Assembly: GCF_020881035.1 (NCBI RefSeq)
Contig: NZ_JAJITC010000002.1
Coordinates: 434,001 to 498,000 of the forward strand
Direction: 5' to 3'
DNA: 64,000 nucleotides
Source of the DNA: Paraburkholderia translucens
GTDB lineage: Bacteria; Pseudomonadota; Gammaproteobacteria; Burkholderiales; Burkholderiaceae
The position numbers and the translations under genes were made by a program. The stretch's first letter is position 1. Each line of letters starts with the position of its first letter. Shown here in pieces: positions 1 through 7,500 of this stretch. The notes beneath the pieces are model-generated. The model had not been told where the DNA came from and did not search any database. It saw only the letters and a program-made list of their open reading frames with translations.

Positions 1-493
1 AAGCCAATGTCCAGCAGTGTTCCAGATCAATTGGCCCGGGAAACAGGCTATACGGCATGAAAAACTTTCCGCTGTGCAATGCAAATATATCGATCGCCTG
101 GAGAGCCGTGATCAGAAGGAGGCCCACTGTGATGATCCAGATCGCGAGCTTTATCCGCAGATGCGTTCTATTGCCAATCACCAGCCTGACGTTCTTTAGT
201 GAAATGATGACGAAGAATCCGAGCCCCTCTCTGAGAGATCTGTATAACGCGTCATCGGAAAAATCATTTACTGGCGAAAAAATAATTGGCAGAAAAATGA
301 GCACCGTGCCAATCAAGCCAAAAACCAGTGCAGGAACGGTCAGCCTTCTAATACCGCAAATCATCACCACGAGGAAAAACGCCCCCGCTACCGAGAGGTG
401 GAACGTATATCCAACCTGCAAAAGAAAAACGCAAACGATCAACGCGACGATTTGCAGGTAATTCAATTCGATCGTTCTATCTATTGCCCGCAT
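1..493 (-). CDS. O-antigen ligase/polymerase-like membrane protein, N-terminal part (truncated by window edge)
   Basis: Translating the minus strand from the ATG at 493 gives 164 codons with no stop, running off the left edge. The product is very hydrophobic, with segments such as IVALIVCVFLLQVGY, AGAFFLVVMICGI and TVPALVFGLIGTVLIFLPII, each followed by short charged turns. This layout resembles the N-terminus of Wzy/WaaL-type O-antigen polymerases or ligases, which act in the inner membrane, but the diagnostic large periplasmic loop lies outside the window. Base composition is markedly lower in G+C than the rest (20 of 60 bases at 241-300), typical of horizontally exchanged surface-polysaccharide loci. 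The membrane-protein call is firm; the ligase call is an inference. Confidence 0.6.
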   Translation of the reverse strand, partial: MRAIDRTIELNYLQIVALIVCVFLLQVGYTFHLSVAGAFFLVVMICGIRRLTVPALVFGLIGTVLIFLPIIFSPVNDFSDDALYRSLREGLGFFVIISLKNVRLVIGNRTHLRIKLAIWIITVGLLLITALQAIDIFALHSGKFFMPYSLFPGPIDLEHCWTLA

Positions 494-941
494 TCTATTA
501 TCCCGAGAGCGTTTTTGGGGGTGGCGATGCCCGCCATGTCTCTATGTCTGTTTCCCGCCTGCGAAGCAAATGCCACGCAAAAGCCGCCTTCGGCATCCGT
601 TGCACGGCTGGTCCTGATGCCATGCGAAACATTCAAGCACGAAATTGCCCCTGACCGACCGCCAAAATCTCGCCGGTTTCTCTCGCTCCGGGCAACTCGC
701 AAGGGGTCGGCAGTTTTTCGACGCTCACGAATCTGTGTGCAATCCGCGTCAGAGCGTCAATGGAAGATGTTGCCGATCGCAGGGCCAGAGGTATCGCCAC
801 GATTTCCGGCGACACCATCCGGCTCGATCCAGATGCATGGACAGGTGTTGTCAATGGCGACGTGGCCAATCGAGCCTATGCCGAAATCGAGTTCGGCGCG
901 GCTTCGGACAAAGACGGGCCGCCGCCCGTCTGCACATTCCG
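494..941. other. 448-bp gap, no gene that can be supported
   Basis: Open frames exist on both strands. The plus frame around 640-940 and the minus frame 633-869 both have some protein-like composition, but neither has a good ribosome binding site or a family I recognise. The plus frame continues into the antisense of the neighbouring aminotransferase. A decayed gene is possible. The G+C content rises from left to right across this stretch, so it may hold the edge of the low-G+C segment. Confidence 0.4.
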
Positions 942-2165
942 CTACTTCCCTTCCGACAACCCGCGTTCCAGCGCCGCGACGCCCGCCGGCAGATCGACCT
1001 TGACGCCGAGATCGACCATCGTGCGGCCGAGCGCGTGGACGGTGCGAAACAGGTTGTGCTCGCGACACTGCTCGCCCATCTGGCCGATACGCACGATCGG
1101 CAGGCCGAACGAGCCGGAGATTTCCACCTGATGTTGTCGCGAGATATGCGCGCAGACGTCGGCGGGACTCAGGCCGTCCGCCACCTCGATGCCGACCACC
1201 GAGTTGAGCCGGCAATTCTCGGGGGCATACAGTTGCAAGCCCATCGCAGTGACGCCCTGCTGCAACGCGAGCGAGCATTTCAGATGACGCGCGAAGCGCT
1301 TCTCCAGCGTCTCCGCGCAGACGAGCCGCAGCGCTTCGTGCAGCGCGAGTACGCCCGACACCGGCGCCGTGTAGTGATAGCCGGCGTTGTGCCAGAAGTT
1401 TTCCGCCAGCGAAGCATCGAGGCACCAGTGCGTATTGGGCACCGGGCGGTCTTTGACGCGCGCCCACGCGGCATCTGAAAACGCAATCAGCGACACGCCC
1501 GGAATCGACGACAAGCCCTTCTGGCCGCCGGTAATCACCGCGTCGATGCCCCAGGCGTCCATTTCGAGCGGCATCGTGCTGAGCGTGCAGACGGCGTCGA
1601 CGATCACGAGTGCGCCCGCTTCCTTCGCGAGCGCGGCGATGTCTTTCAGATGATGGTTCCACACGGTGTTCGACGTCTCGCCCTGGACCACCGTGATGAC
1701 CTCGGGACGCTCGCGGCGCAGCGCCTCGGCGACCTGGTCCAGACTCGCGACCGTGCGGTCCGCGACTTCGAGCACGCTCACACGCGCGCCGACGCGCCGG
1801 CCCATTTCGCCCATCCGGTCGCTGAAGAAGCCGTTCCTGATGCACAACATGCGCGTGCCTTCCCATGCGAGATTGGAGATCGCCATCTCCATCGCGCCCG
1901 ATCCCGGTCCCGCGACGCCGAGTACCCACTTCGACTGCGTCTGGAACACATAGCGCGCCATCGTCTTCACCTGGTTCACTACCTTCGCCATCGTGCCGCC
2001 CAGATGGTTGATCACGATCGCATTGGCCTTCGCCACCGCGGCGGGAATCGGCACGGGGCCGGCACCCATCATCAGGAGCGGCTCTTCGGGAAGGATGGCG
2101 TCGAGCGATTCGACAACCGGACACGGGACGGACGAAGCTGCGGTAGTGGAGGTGGATATCGGCAT
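942..2165 (-). CDS. Class V PLP aminotransferase (alanine-glyoxylate / serine-pyruvate type)
   Basis: 407-residue protein of fold-type I, class V aminotransferases, which move an amino group from alanine, serine or a similar donor to a 2-oxo acid in the cytoplasm. The N-terminal MGAGPVPIP motif (about 33-41), the GPGSGAMEMA cofactor-phosphate loop (about 86-95), the IVDAVC aspartate (about 190) and the ITGGQKGLSS segment with the Schiff-base lysine at about 216 are all present. The ATG at 2165 is chosen because the family N-terminus begins shortly after it; the open frame continues upstream without homology. It is divergent from a D-2-hydroxyacid dehydrogenase, and the 225-bp gap holds a long hairpin. 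Substrate is not predictable from sequence alone. Confidence 0.85.
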   Translation of the reverse strand: MPISTSTTAASSVPCPVVESLDAILPEEPLLMMGAGPVPIPAAVAKANAIVINHLGGTMAKVVNQVKTMARYVFQTQSKWVLGVAGPGSGAMEMAISNLAWEGTRMLCIRNGFFSDRMGEMGRRVGARVSVLEVADRTVASLDQVAEALRRERPEVITVVQGETSNTVWNHHLKDIAALAKEAGALVIVDAVCTLSTMPLEMDAWGIDAVITGGQKGLSSIPGVSLIAFSDAAWARVKDRPVPNTHWCLDASLAENFWHNAGYHYTAPVSGVLALHEALRLVCAETLEKRFARHLKCSLALQQGVTAMGLQLYAPENCRLNSVVGIEVADGLSPADVCAHISRQHQVEISGSFGLPIVRIGQMGEQCREHNLFRTVHALGRTMVDLGVKVDLPAGVAALERGLSEGK

Positions 2166-2195
2166 GATCGGTGTGTGAATTTGGAGCACGAAGGA

Positions 2196-2237
2196 ACGAA
2201 CGGCCTCGCGGCGGGCACGCCGCTCGAGGCCGTTCGT
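2196..2237. repeat. Long perfect-arm hairpin between aminotransferase and dehydrogenase genes
   Basis: ACGAACGGCCTCG at 2196-2208 is the exact reverse complement of 2225-2237, and the intervening bases form a further GC-rich stem (CGGCG at 2209-2213 with CGCCG at 2218-2222). It starts about 30 bases upstream of the aminotransferase ATG. There is no T-run on either side, so a simple terminator is unlikely. An operator or leader-RNA structure is possible. Confidence 0.55.
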
Positions 2238-2390
2238 CCGATCATTCACCGAACCGCACGATTGCGCAAGTTTTTTGGCCAGGCTAGCCGGTCGTCGGAC
2301 AGTTACTTTCATCGCGAACTCGCCTAACATCGAGAAGAAGCAGATCTGCTCCTGGCCAATTTCTCGCGGCACGCTTCTTCGGAATCTGAT

Positions 2391-3389
2391 ATGCGCACGA
2401 TCCTGTTCAGCAGTCGCCAATACGACATCGATACGTTTACCGAAGCCAATGCCGCGCACGGCTACGAACTGCATTTCCAGGAATCGCTGCTCGACACCGA
2501 GACCGCCATCCTCGCGCATGGCTACGACGTGGTCTGCCCGTTCGTCAACGACAATGTCGACGCCGCGACGCTCGAGCGGCTTCATGCCGGCGGCACGCGC
2601 ATGATCGCGCTACGCTCGGCGGGCTTCAATCACGTCGATCTCGCGGCGGCCGAGCGACTCGGCATGCCGGTCGCGCGTGTGCCGGCGTACTCGCCGTACG
2701 CGGTCGCCGAACATGCGGTCGGGCTGATCCTCGCGCTGAACCGGCGCCTGCCGCGCGCGGTCGCGCGCACCCGCGAAGGCGACTTCTCGCTGAATGGGCT
2801 GCTCGGCTTCGACCTGCACGGCAAGACGGTCGGCGTGATCGGCACGGGCATCATCGGCCGGGTGTTCGCGCGCATCATGGCGGGCTTCGGCATGCAGGTC
2901 CTCGCCTACGATCCGGGCACGCCCGCCGACGAACTGCTCGCGCTCGGCGCGCGCTACGTGCCGCTCGATACGTTGCTCGCGCAAGCGGACATCGTCAGTC
3001 TGCATTGTCCGCTGCTGCCCGAGACCTATCACCTTATCGACAGCGCCGCGCTGGCAAAGATGAAGCGCGGCGCGATGCTGATCAACACCGGGCGCGGCGG
3101 GCTCGTCGAGTCGAACGCGCTGATCGGCGCATTGAAAGACGGCCGGCTCGGCCATCTGGGGCTCGACGTGTACGAGGAAGAAGGCGGCATCTTCTTCGAG
3201 GATCATTCGAATCTGCCGCTACAGGACGACGTGCTCGCGCGTCTGCTGATGTTCCCGAACGTGATCGTCACCGCGCACCAGGCGTTCTTCACGCACGAGG
3301 CGATGGCCGAAATCGCGCAAACCACGCTCGCGAACATCGCGGCATGGCAGGCGGGCACGCCGCGCAACATCGTGCATGCGGCGCACTAG
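2391..3389 (+). CDS. D-2-hydroxyacid dehydrogenase (LdhA-like D-lactate dehydrogenase)
   Basis: 332 residues, the usual length for cytoplasmic NAD-dependent D-2-hydroxyacid dehydrogenases, which interconvert 2-oxo acids such as pyruvate with D-2-hydroxy acids. Visible features are the RSAGFNHVDL substrate-domain motif (about 75-84), the NAD-binding GTGIIG turn (151-156), the catalytic Arg in INTGRGGLV (about 235), a Glu in DVYEEE (about 264) and the catalytic His in TAHQAFF (about 296). The YEEE...FFED segment is typical of the LdhA branch, so D-lactate is the likeliest product. Divergent from the aminotransferase; a shared regulatory region is possible. Confidence 0.85.
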   Translation: MRTILFSSRQYDIDTFTEANAAHGYELHFQESLLDTETAILAHGYDVVCPFVNDNVDAATLERLHAGGTRMIALRSAGFNHVDLAAAERLGMPVARVPAYSPYAVAEHAVGLILALNRRLPRAVARTREGDFSLNGLLGFDLHGKTVGVIGTGIIGRVFARIMAGFGMQVLAYDPGTPADELLALGARYVPLDTLLAQADIVSLHCPLLPETYHLIDSAALAKMKRGAMLINTGRGGLVESNALIGALKDGRLGHLGLDVYEEEGGIFFEDHSNLPLQDDVLARLLMFPNVIVTAHQAFFTHEAMAEIAQTTLANIAAWQAGTPRNIVHAAH

Positions 3390-3433
3390 CGGCGAGACCT
3401 GGGTGGTGCGCGCATTGCCGCGCGCGGCGACAG

Positions 3434-4045
3434 CTAGACGGCGCCCTCGCCGCCCAGTTGGGTCGTGCGAATCGCGGTACGGGCATCATCGGCCGCACCG
3501 CACAGTTCGCGCAGCAATACCGCCTCGCGCTCGTGCACTTCGACCGGACACCAGCGCGCGCCCGCCGCTGACAAATAGCGCGCGCGATGCTGGCCGTTGC
3601 GAAAGGCGACCACCCCCTCGCGCTCGATGCCGACCCAGCCGAGCAGTCCCGGCGCGCGACGCGTGGAGATCGTCACGTACGGCATCTGCGGAACGCGTGG
3701 GCTGTCGGGATCGAGAAACTCGCGAATGCCGCGGACCTTGCCCGCGTGCCACTCCGCGACAGGCTTGAGCACATAATCGGTGTTGTCGCGATCGGCGCAC
3801 ACGAGCAGCTTGCGCAGATCGACGAGCACGACCTGATGACGTGTGCCGTCGGTGAGGAATACGCGCTTCAGGCGCACATGGTCGTACCACGAATGCTCCT
3901 GCAGGGGCACGATCCAGACCGCATCGGCGCAGGCCGGTGATGAATTAGGCAATGGCAAGGACAAAGGCAGGCTCGGCAAGCGGGCGACAGGACGCCAGCG
4001 CATCAATAGAGCGCTAACGCTACGAGCCGGATGTGTAAGGAACAT
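3434..4045 (-). CDS. Hypothetical protein, plasmid fertility inhibition factor-like
   Basis: 203 residues. The first 35 or so are low-complexity and the ATG at about 4003 is an alternative start. The conserved-looking core runs from WIVPLQEHSWYDHVRLKRV to the C-terminus and includes DLRKLLVCADRDN, YVTISTRRAPGLL and a VAFRNGQHRARYL segment. The last resembles the R-x-G-x-HR-x-R signature of the plasmid fertility inhibition factor family, whose founding members block conjugative transfer of other plasmids; chromosomal homologues have no established role. No signal peptide or membrane span. Convergent with the dehydrogenase. The family assignment is from memory of the motif and is tentative. Confidence 0.55.
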   Translation of the reverse strand: MFLTHPARSVSALLMRWRPVARLPSLPLSLPLPNSSPACADAVWIVPLQEHSWYDHVRLKRVFLTDGTRHQVVLVDLRKLLVCADRDNTDYVLKPVAEWHAGKVRGIREFLDPDSPRVPQMPYVTISTRRAPGLLGWVGIEREGVVAFRNGQHRARYLSAAGARWCPVEVHEREAVLLRELCGAADDARTAIRTTQLGGEGAV

Positions 4046-4143
4046 GACAACCCACCGGATTAGTTATGCTGCATCAGCGTGACGCCACACTGCCCGCTCA
4101 GCAGCCAATCATCGACCGTTAGATACCCTTCAGATACATAACG

Positions 4144-4977
4144 ATGATAGCCAGTCAATATTCCACCCACCATGTGCGCATCGAGTCGAATGACGACACC
4201 GGTGTGGCCACGATCGTTCTCGATCGGCCCGCACGGCGCAACGCGGTCGATCGCCAGATGGCCGATGCGTTGAGCGCCGCGTTCAGCCGCTTCGAGGCGG
4301 AACCCGCGTGGCGCGCGGCCGTGCTGTTCGGCGCGGGCGGCACGTTTTGCGCGGGCGCGGACCTGAGCGCGCTCGCCGACGACACCCGCCGCAACGAGTT
4401 GCACGCGGACGGCAGCGGCCCGGGCCCGATGGGACCGACGCGGATGCGCTTCAGCAAGCCGGTGATCGCCGCAATCGCCGGCCATGCGGTCGCCGGTGGG
4501 CTCGAGCTTGCCGCCATGTGCGATTTGCGCGTCGTCGAGGAAGACGCGGTGCTCGGCGTGTTCTGCCGACGCGTCGGCATTGCGCTGATCGACGGCGGCA
4601 CGATCCGGCTGCCGCGCTTGATCGGGCTGTCGCGCGCGCTCGATCTGATCTTGACCGGCCGCGCGGTCGATGCGCGAGAAGCGCTCGCGTTCGGACTCGC
4701 CAACCGCGTGGTGCCGAAGGGCGAAGCGCGCGCGGCCGCCGAGCAACTGGCCGCGCAGCTCGCCGCGTTTCCGCAAGTGGCGCTGCTCGCCGACCGCCGT
4801 TCCGCGCTGGAGAACAGCACGCTCGACGATCTCGCCGAAGCGTTGCGTCGCGAAGGCTCAGGCGGCTACGCGGCCCTCCTCGCCGAGGGCATGGCGGGCG
4901 CGGCGCGCTTTGCGTCGGGCGCGGGGCGGCATGGTGAATCGTTCGATGCGGATCAAGCAGCGCCGCGCGATACTTGA
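4144..4977 (+). CDS. Enoyl-CoA hydratase/isomerase (crotonase) family protein
   Basis: 277 residues, crotonase-fold length. Oxyanion-hole motifs are visible: GGTFCAGADLSALA (about 61-75) and IAAIAGHAVAGGLELAAMCDLRV (about 103-125). The residues after the second motif, DAVLGVFCRRVGIALIDGGT, lack the classical double-glutamate arrangement of enoyl-CoA hydratase (position normally a catalytic Glu is Val/Cys), so it may be a hydratase of altered specificity, a hydrolase or a decarboxylase. Cytoplasmic, probably acting on an acyl-CoA. The next gene (SRPBCC protein) starts 57 bp downstream on the same strand and may be co-transcribed. Confidence 0.85.
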   Translation: MIASQYSTHHVRIESNDDTGVATIVLDRPARRNAVDRQMADALSAAFSRFEAEPAWRAAVLFGAGGTFCAGADLSALADDTRRNELHADGSGPGPMGPTRMRFSKPVIAAIAGHAVAGGLELAAMCDLRVVEEDAVLGVFCRRVGIALIDGGTIRLPRLIGLSRALDLILTGRAVDAREALAFGLANRVVPKGEARAAAEQLAAQLAAFPQVALLADRRSALENSTLDDLAEALRREGSGGYAALLAEGMAGAARFASGAGRHGESFDADQAAPRDT

Positions 4978-5034
4978 GGTTCCTGCGAGCGCACGTTGCA
5001 GCACCGTTACCCGAAGCGAAAGAGAGTGACTTCA

Positions 5035-5427
5035 ATGGCTACGATCTACCGGGAAATCGCAGTGGATACCCCCGCGGCCAGTGCATGGGCGGCGCTGCGC
5101 GATCCCGCCGACGTTGCCAGCGTCTTCGCGGGCGTACTGATCGCGGCGCGCATGGAAGGCGACCTGCGCTGGGTCACGTTCGCCGACGGCACCGTGATCG
5201 AGGAACGCGTGATTGCCGTCGACGATGCCCACATGCGGCTCGCCTACTCGGTGGGCGGCGCACGCTTCGAGCATCATCACGCGACGCTGCAGGTCATGCC
5301 CGACACGCCCGCGCGTTGCCGCGTGATCTGGATCGCCGACTTCAAGCCCGACGAGCGCAGCGCCGTGGTCGAAGCGCTGACCGATGCGGGCTGCGCGGCC
5401 CTCGGGCGCAACCTCGCGCGGCGTTGA
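5035..5427 (+). CDS. SRPBCC (START/Bet v1-like) family protein
   Basis: 130 residues starting MATIYREIAVDTPAASAWAALRDP, the characteristic first strand and helix of the SRPBCC hydrophobic-cavity fold, followed by alternating strands (LRWVTFADGTVIEERV, HMRLAYSVGG) and a long C-terminal helix. The ATG at 5035 is preceded by a GAGAGTGA ribosome binding site, so the upstream in-frame ATG at 4996 is rejected. Members bind or modify lipids, polyketides or aromatic compounds; no substrate can be named. It follows the crotonase gene closely. Confidence 0.8.
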   Translation: MATIYREIAVDTPAASAWAALRDPADVASVFAGVLIAARMEGDLRWVTFADGTVIEERVIAVDDAHMRLAYSVGGARFEHHHATLQVMPDTPARCRVIWIADFKPDERSAVVEALTDAGCAALGRNLARR

Positions 5428-5499
5428 ATGCCGCGCTGGCGGCTCGGCCATCCCGTCACCGCTTTCCACAAAAAACCACACCTCCCCCCGGCATTCGGC

Positions 5500-5515
5500 A
5501 AGTCAGATTTGACTT
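5500..5515. promoter_or_regulatory. Palindrome AAGTCA-GATT-TGACTT upstream of MFS exporter
   Basis: Six-base perfect arms (5500-5505 and 5510-5515) around a 4-base centre, lying about 115 bp before the MFS start in an otherwise A/T-richer intergenic stretch. The size is right for a dimeric repressor site. The regulator is unknown and none is encoded next to it. Confidence 0.4.
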
Positions 5516-5628
5516 AGGTAGAATCCCCTACTGCTTTCCCCCTAAATGGCGACGGCATTCCCGCCTCGGGAACGCCCGCCCGGCGCCCGCTTATCGCGCC
5601 GCATCACGCGTTACACCCCATCATCGCC

Positions 5629-6786
5629 ATGCCTTTGCCTCTGCTTGCCCTTGCCGTTGCCGCGTTTGGAATCGGTACCACCGAGTTCGTCATCATGGGG
5701 CTGCTGCCCGATGTCGCGCGCGATCTGTCCGTGTCCATTCCGGCGGCCGGCATGCTGGTGTCCGCATACGCGCTCGGCGTGACGATCGGCGCGCCGATCG
5801 TTGCAATCGCGGTCGCGAACATGCCGCGAAAAAAAGCGCTGATGAGCCTGATCGGCGTATTCATCGCCGGCAATCTGCTGTGCGCGATCGCGCCGGGCTA
5901 CGCGGTGCTGATGGCCGCGCGCATCGTCACCGCGTTCTGCCATGGCGCGTTCTTCGGCATCGGCTCGGTGGTCGCGGCGGGGCTCGTCGCGCCGAATCGC
6001 CGCGCGCAGGCGATCGCGCTGATGTTCACCGGCCTCACGCTCGCTAACGTGCTTGGCGTGCCGCTCGGCACCGCGCTCGGCCAGGCGGTGGGCTGGCGCG
6101 CGACGTTCTGGGCCGTGACCGGCATCGGCGTGCTGGCGGCGGCCGCGCTCGCGGCGTGCCTGCCCGCCAGGATCGAGATGCACAAGGCAAGCCTCGTGCG
6201 CGAATTCAGCGTGCTGAAGAATCCGCAGGTGCTGATGGTGCTCGGCATCAGCGTGCTCGCGTCGGCGAGCCTGTTTTCGACCTTCACCTATATCACCCCG
6301 ATTCTCGAGGACGTGACCGGCTTTACGCCGCATGCGGTCACGCTGGTACTGCTGCTGTTCGGCCTCGGCCTGACGGTCGGCAGCACGCTCGGCGGCAAGC
6401 TCGCGGACTGGCGGCTGATGCCGTCGCTGGTCGCGTTCCTGGTGGCGATCGTCGTGATTCTGTGCGTGTTCGCGGGCACGATGCACGCGCGCATTCCGGC
6501 GATGCTGACCGTATTCGCGTGGGGCGTGCTCGCGTTCGCTATTGTGCCGCCGCTGCAGATGCTGATCGTCGACCGCGCGAGCCATGCGCCGAATCTTGCG
6601 TCGACGCTGAACCAGGGCGCGTTCAATCTCGGCAACGCGACCGGCGCGTGGCTCGGCGGCATGGCGATCGGCGCGGGCGCGCCACTCACGACACTGCCGT
6701 GGGTCGGCGTCGTGACCGCGCTCGGCGCGCTGCTGCTGACGTTGTGGTCGGTGTCGATCGAACGGCGGGTGGCGGTGGCGGGTTGA
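5629..6786 (+). CDS. MFS transporter, DHA1 family (AraJ/YdhP-like exporter)
   Basis: 385 residues with about twelve hydrophobic spans. The N-terminus LALAVAAFGIGTTEFVIMGLLPDVARDL is the hallmark of the AraJ/PbuE/YdhP subgroup of drug:H+ antiporter-1 exporters, and the MPRKKALM loop between spans 2 and 3 matches the MFS signature position. It sits in the inner membrane and probably exports sugars, purines, arabinose-like compounds or drugs; the substrate cannot be read from sequence. The stop codon overlaps a TTG that may start the next gene. Confidence 0.88.
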   Translation: MPLPLLALAVAAFGIGTTEFVIMGLLPDVARDLSVSIPAAGMLVSAYALGVTIGAPIVAIAVANMPRKKALMSLIGVFIAGNLLCAIAPGYAVLMAARIVTAFCHGAFFGIGSVVAAGLVAPNRRAQAIALMFTGLTLANVLGVPLGTALGQAVGWRATFWAVTGIGVLAAAALAACLPARIEMHKASLVREFSVLKNPQVLMVLGISVLASASLFSTFTYITPILEDVTGFTPHAVTLVLLLFGLGLTVGSTLGGKLADWRLMPSLVAFLVAIVVILCVFAGTMHARIPAMLTVFAWGVLAFAIVPPLQMLIVDRASHAPNLASTLNQGAFNLGNATGAWLGGMAIGAGAPLTTLPWVGVVTALGALLLTLWSVSIERRVAVAG

Positions 6787-7337
6787 AGCATCCCACCGTT
6801 CACACGACTGCCCCTACTCCCGGCGTTTCCGCCACGGCGCGGTGGGATGAAGAAAGCTTCACCGTGTTCTGTGAGGTCAACTGTCCACCTTTGCCTTCGC
6901 CGCCAGAACCGCAAGCCAGTCTCAGCGACGTGCTGGACGCGCGCTTCGGCATTGGCGCGCCTGCTTATGTCATGACGGCGGGCACGTTGTCGATGCATCT
7001 CGATCAGCAGCGCCGATTGGCCGGCTTGGACTTTTACACGAATCCCGAGCGATGGACCGTCCGCATTGCTGAGCAATTCACGGACCCGGCGAACAGAACG
7101 CCGCACATCGAAACCCAATTCGACGAACACGGACATGCGCAGGACATCGGAGCCCCAGAGGTTTTTTACGAACCTCGTCATGGCATCCTTGACCTGTCGT
7201 GGGGCTCCGTGACTCACTGGTACGGTATTGCGCCAACGCTCGCGATCGGCATCGATGACCACAAGCGTCTTACGCGCATCCGTCTGTACGGTCTGACGAT
7301 AGCGCGGCAACACAGCCAATCCGCGCACATTCAATAA
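6783..7337 (+). CDS. Hypothetical protein, translationally coupled to the MFS gene
   Basis: Reading from TTG 6783, which overlaps the MFS stop (TTGA), gives 184 codons; a GTG at 6864 or ATG at 6972 could also be the start. The C-terminal 130 residues look like a folded soluble domain: VLDARFGIGAPAYV, LDFYTNPERWTVRI, HGHAQDIGAPEVFYEP, ILDLSWGSVTHWYGIAP, IGIDDHKRLTRIRLYGL. No signal peptide or membrane segment. I do not recognise the family. G+C content is somewhat lower than in the neighbours and there is no clear own promoter, consistent with an acquired accessory gene read through from the exporter. Confidence 0.55.
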   Translation: MKHPTVHTTAPTPGVSATARWDEESFTVFCEVNCPPLPSPPEPQASLSDVLDARFGIGAPAYVMTAGTLSMHLDQQRRLAGLDFYTNPERWTVRIAEQFTDPANRTPHIETQFDEHGHAQDIGAPEVFYEPRHGILDLSWGSVTHWYGIAPTLAIGIDDHKRLTRIRLYGLTIARQHSQSAHIQ

Positions 7338-7500
7338 AGCTCGCTCACGCGAACCCTTCCTGCACCGAGTTGACGATTAGACCCTGGCTGCCGCGTTTTG
7401 AGATCGATACGCGGGGTGATAATCTTCAATCCACGTTGCGCGGGCAGTCGATAAACGGCCCATATTTCGTGGCGCCGCCGCCAGCAACGGGGAGACCGTC

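Noticed and set aside
757..2124. 455-residue minus-strand open frame over the aminotransferase
   Set aside because: Arg/Gly-rich shadow in another frame of the aminotransferase.
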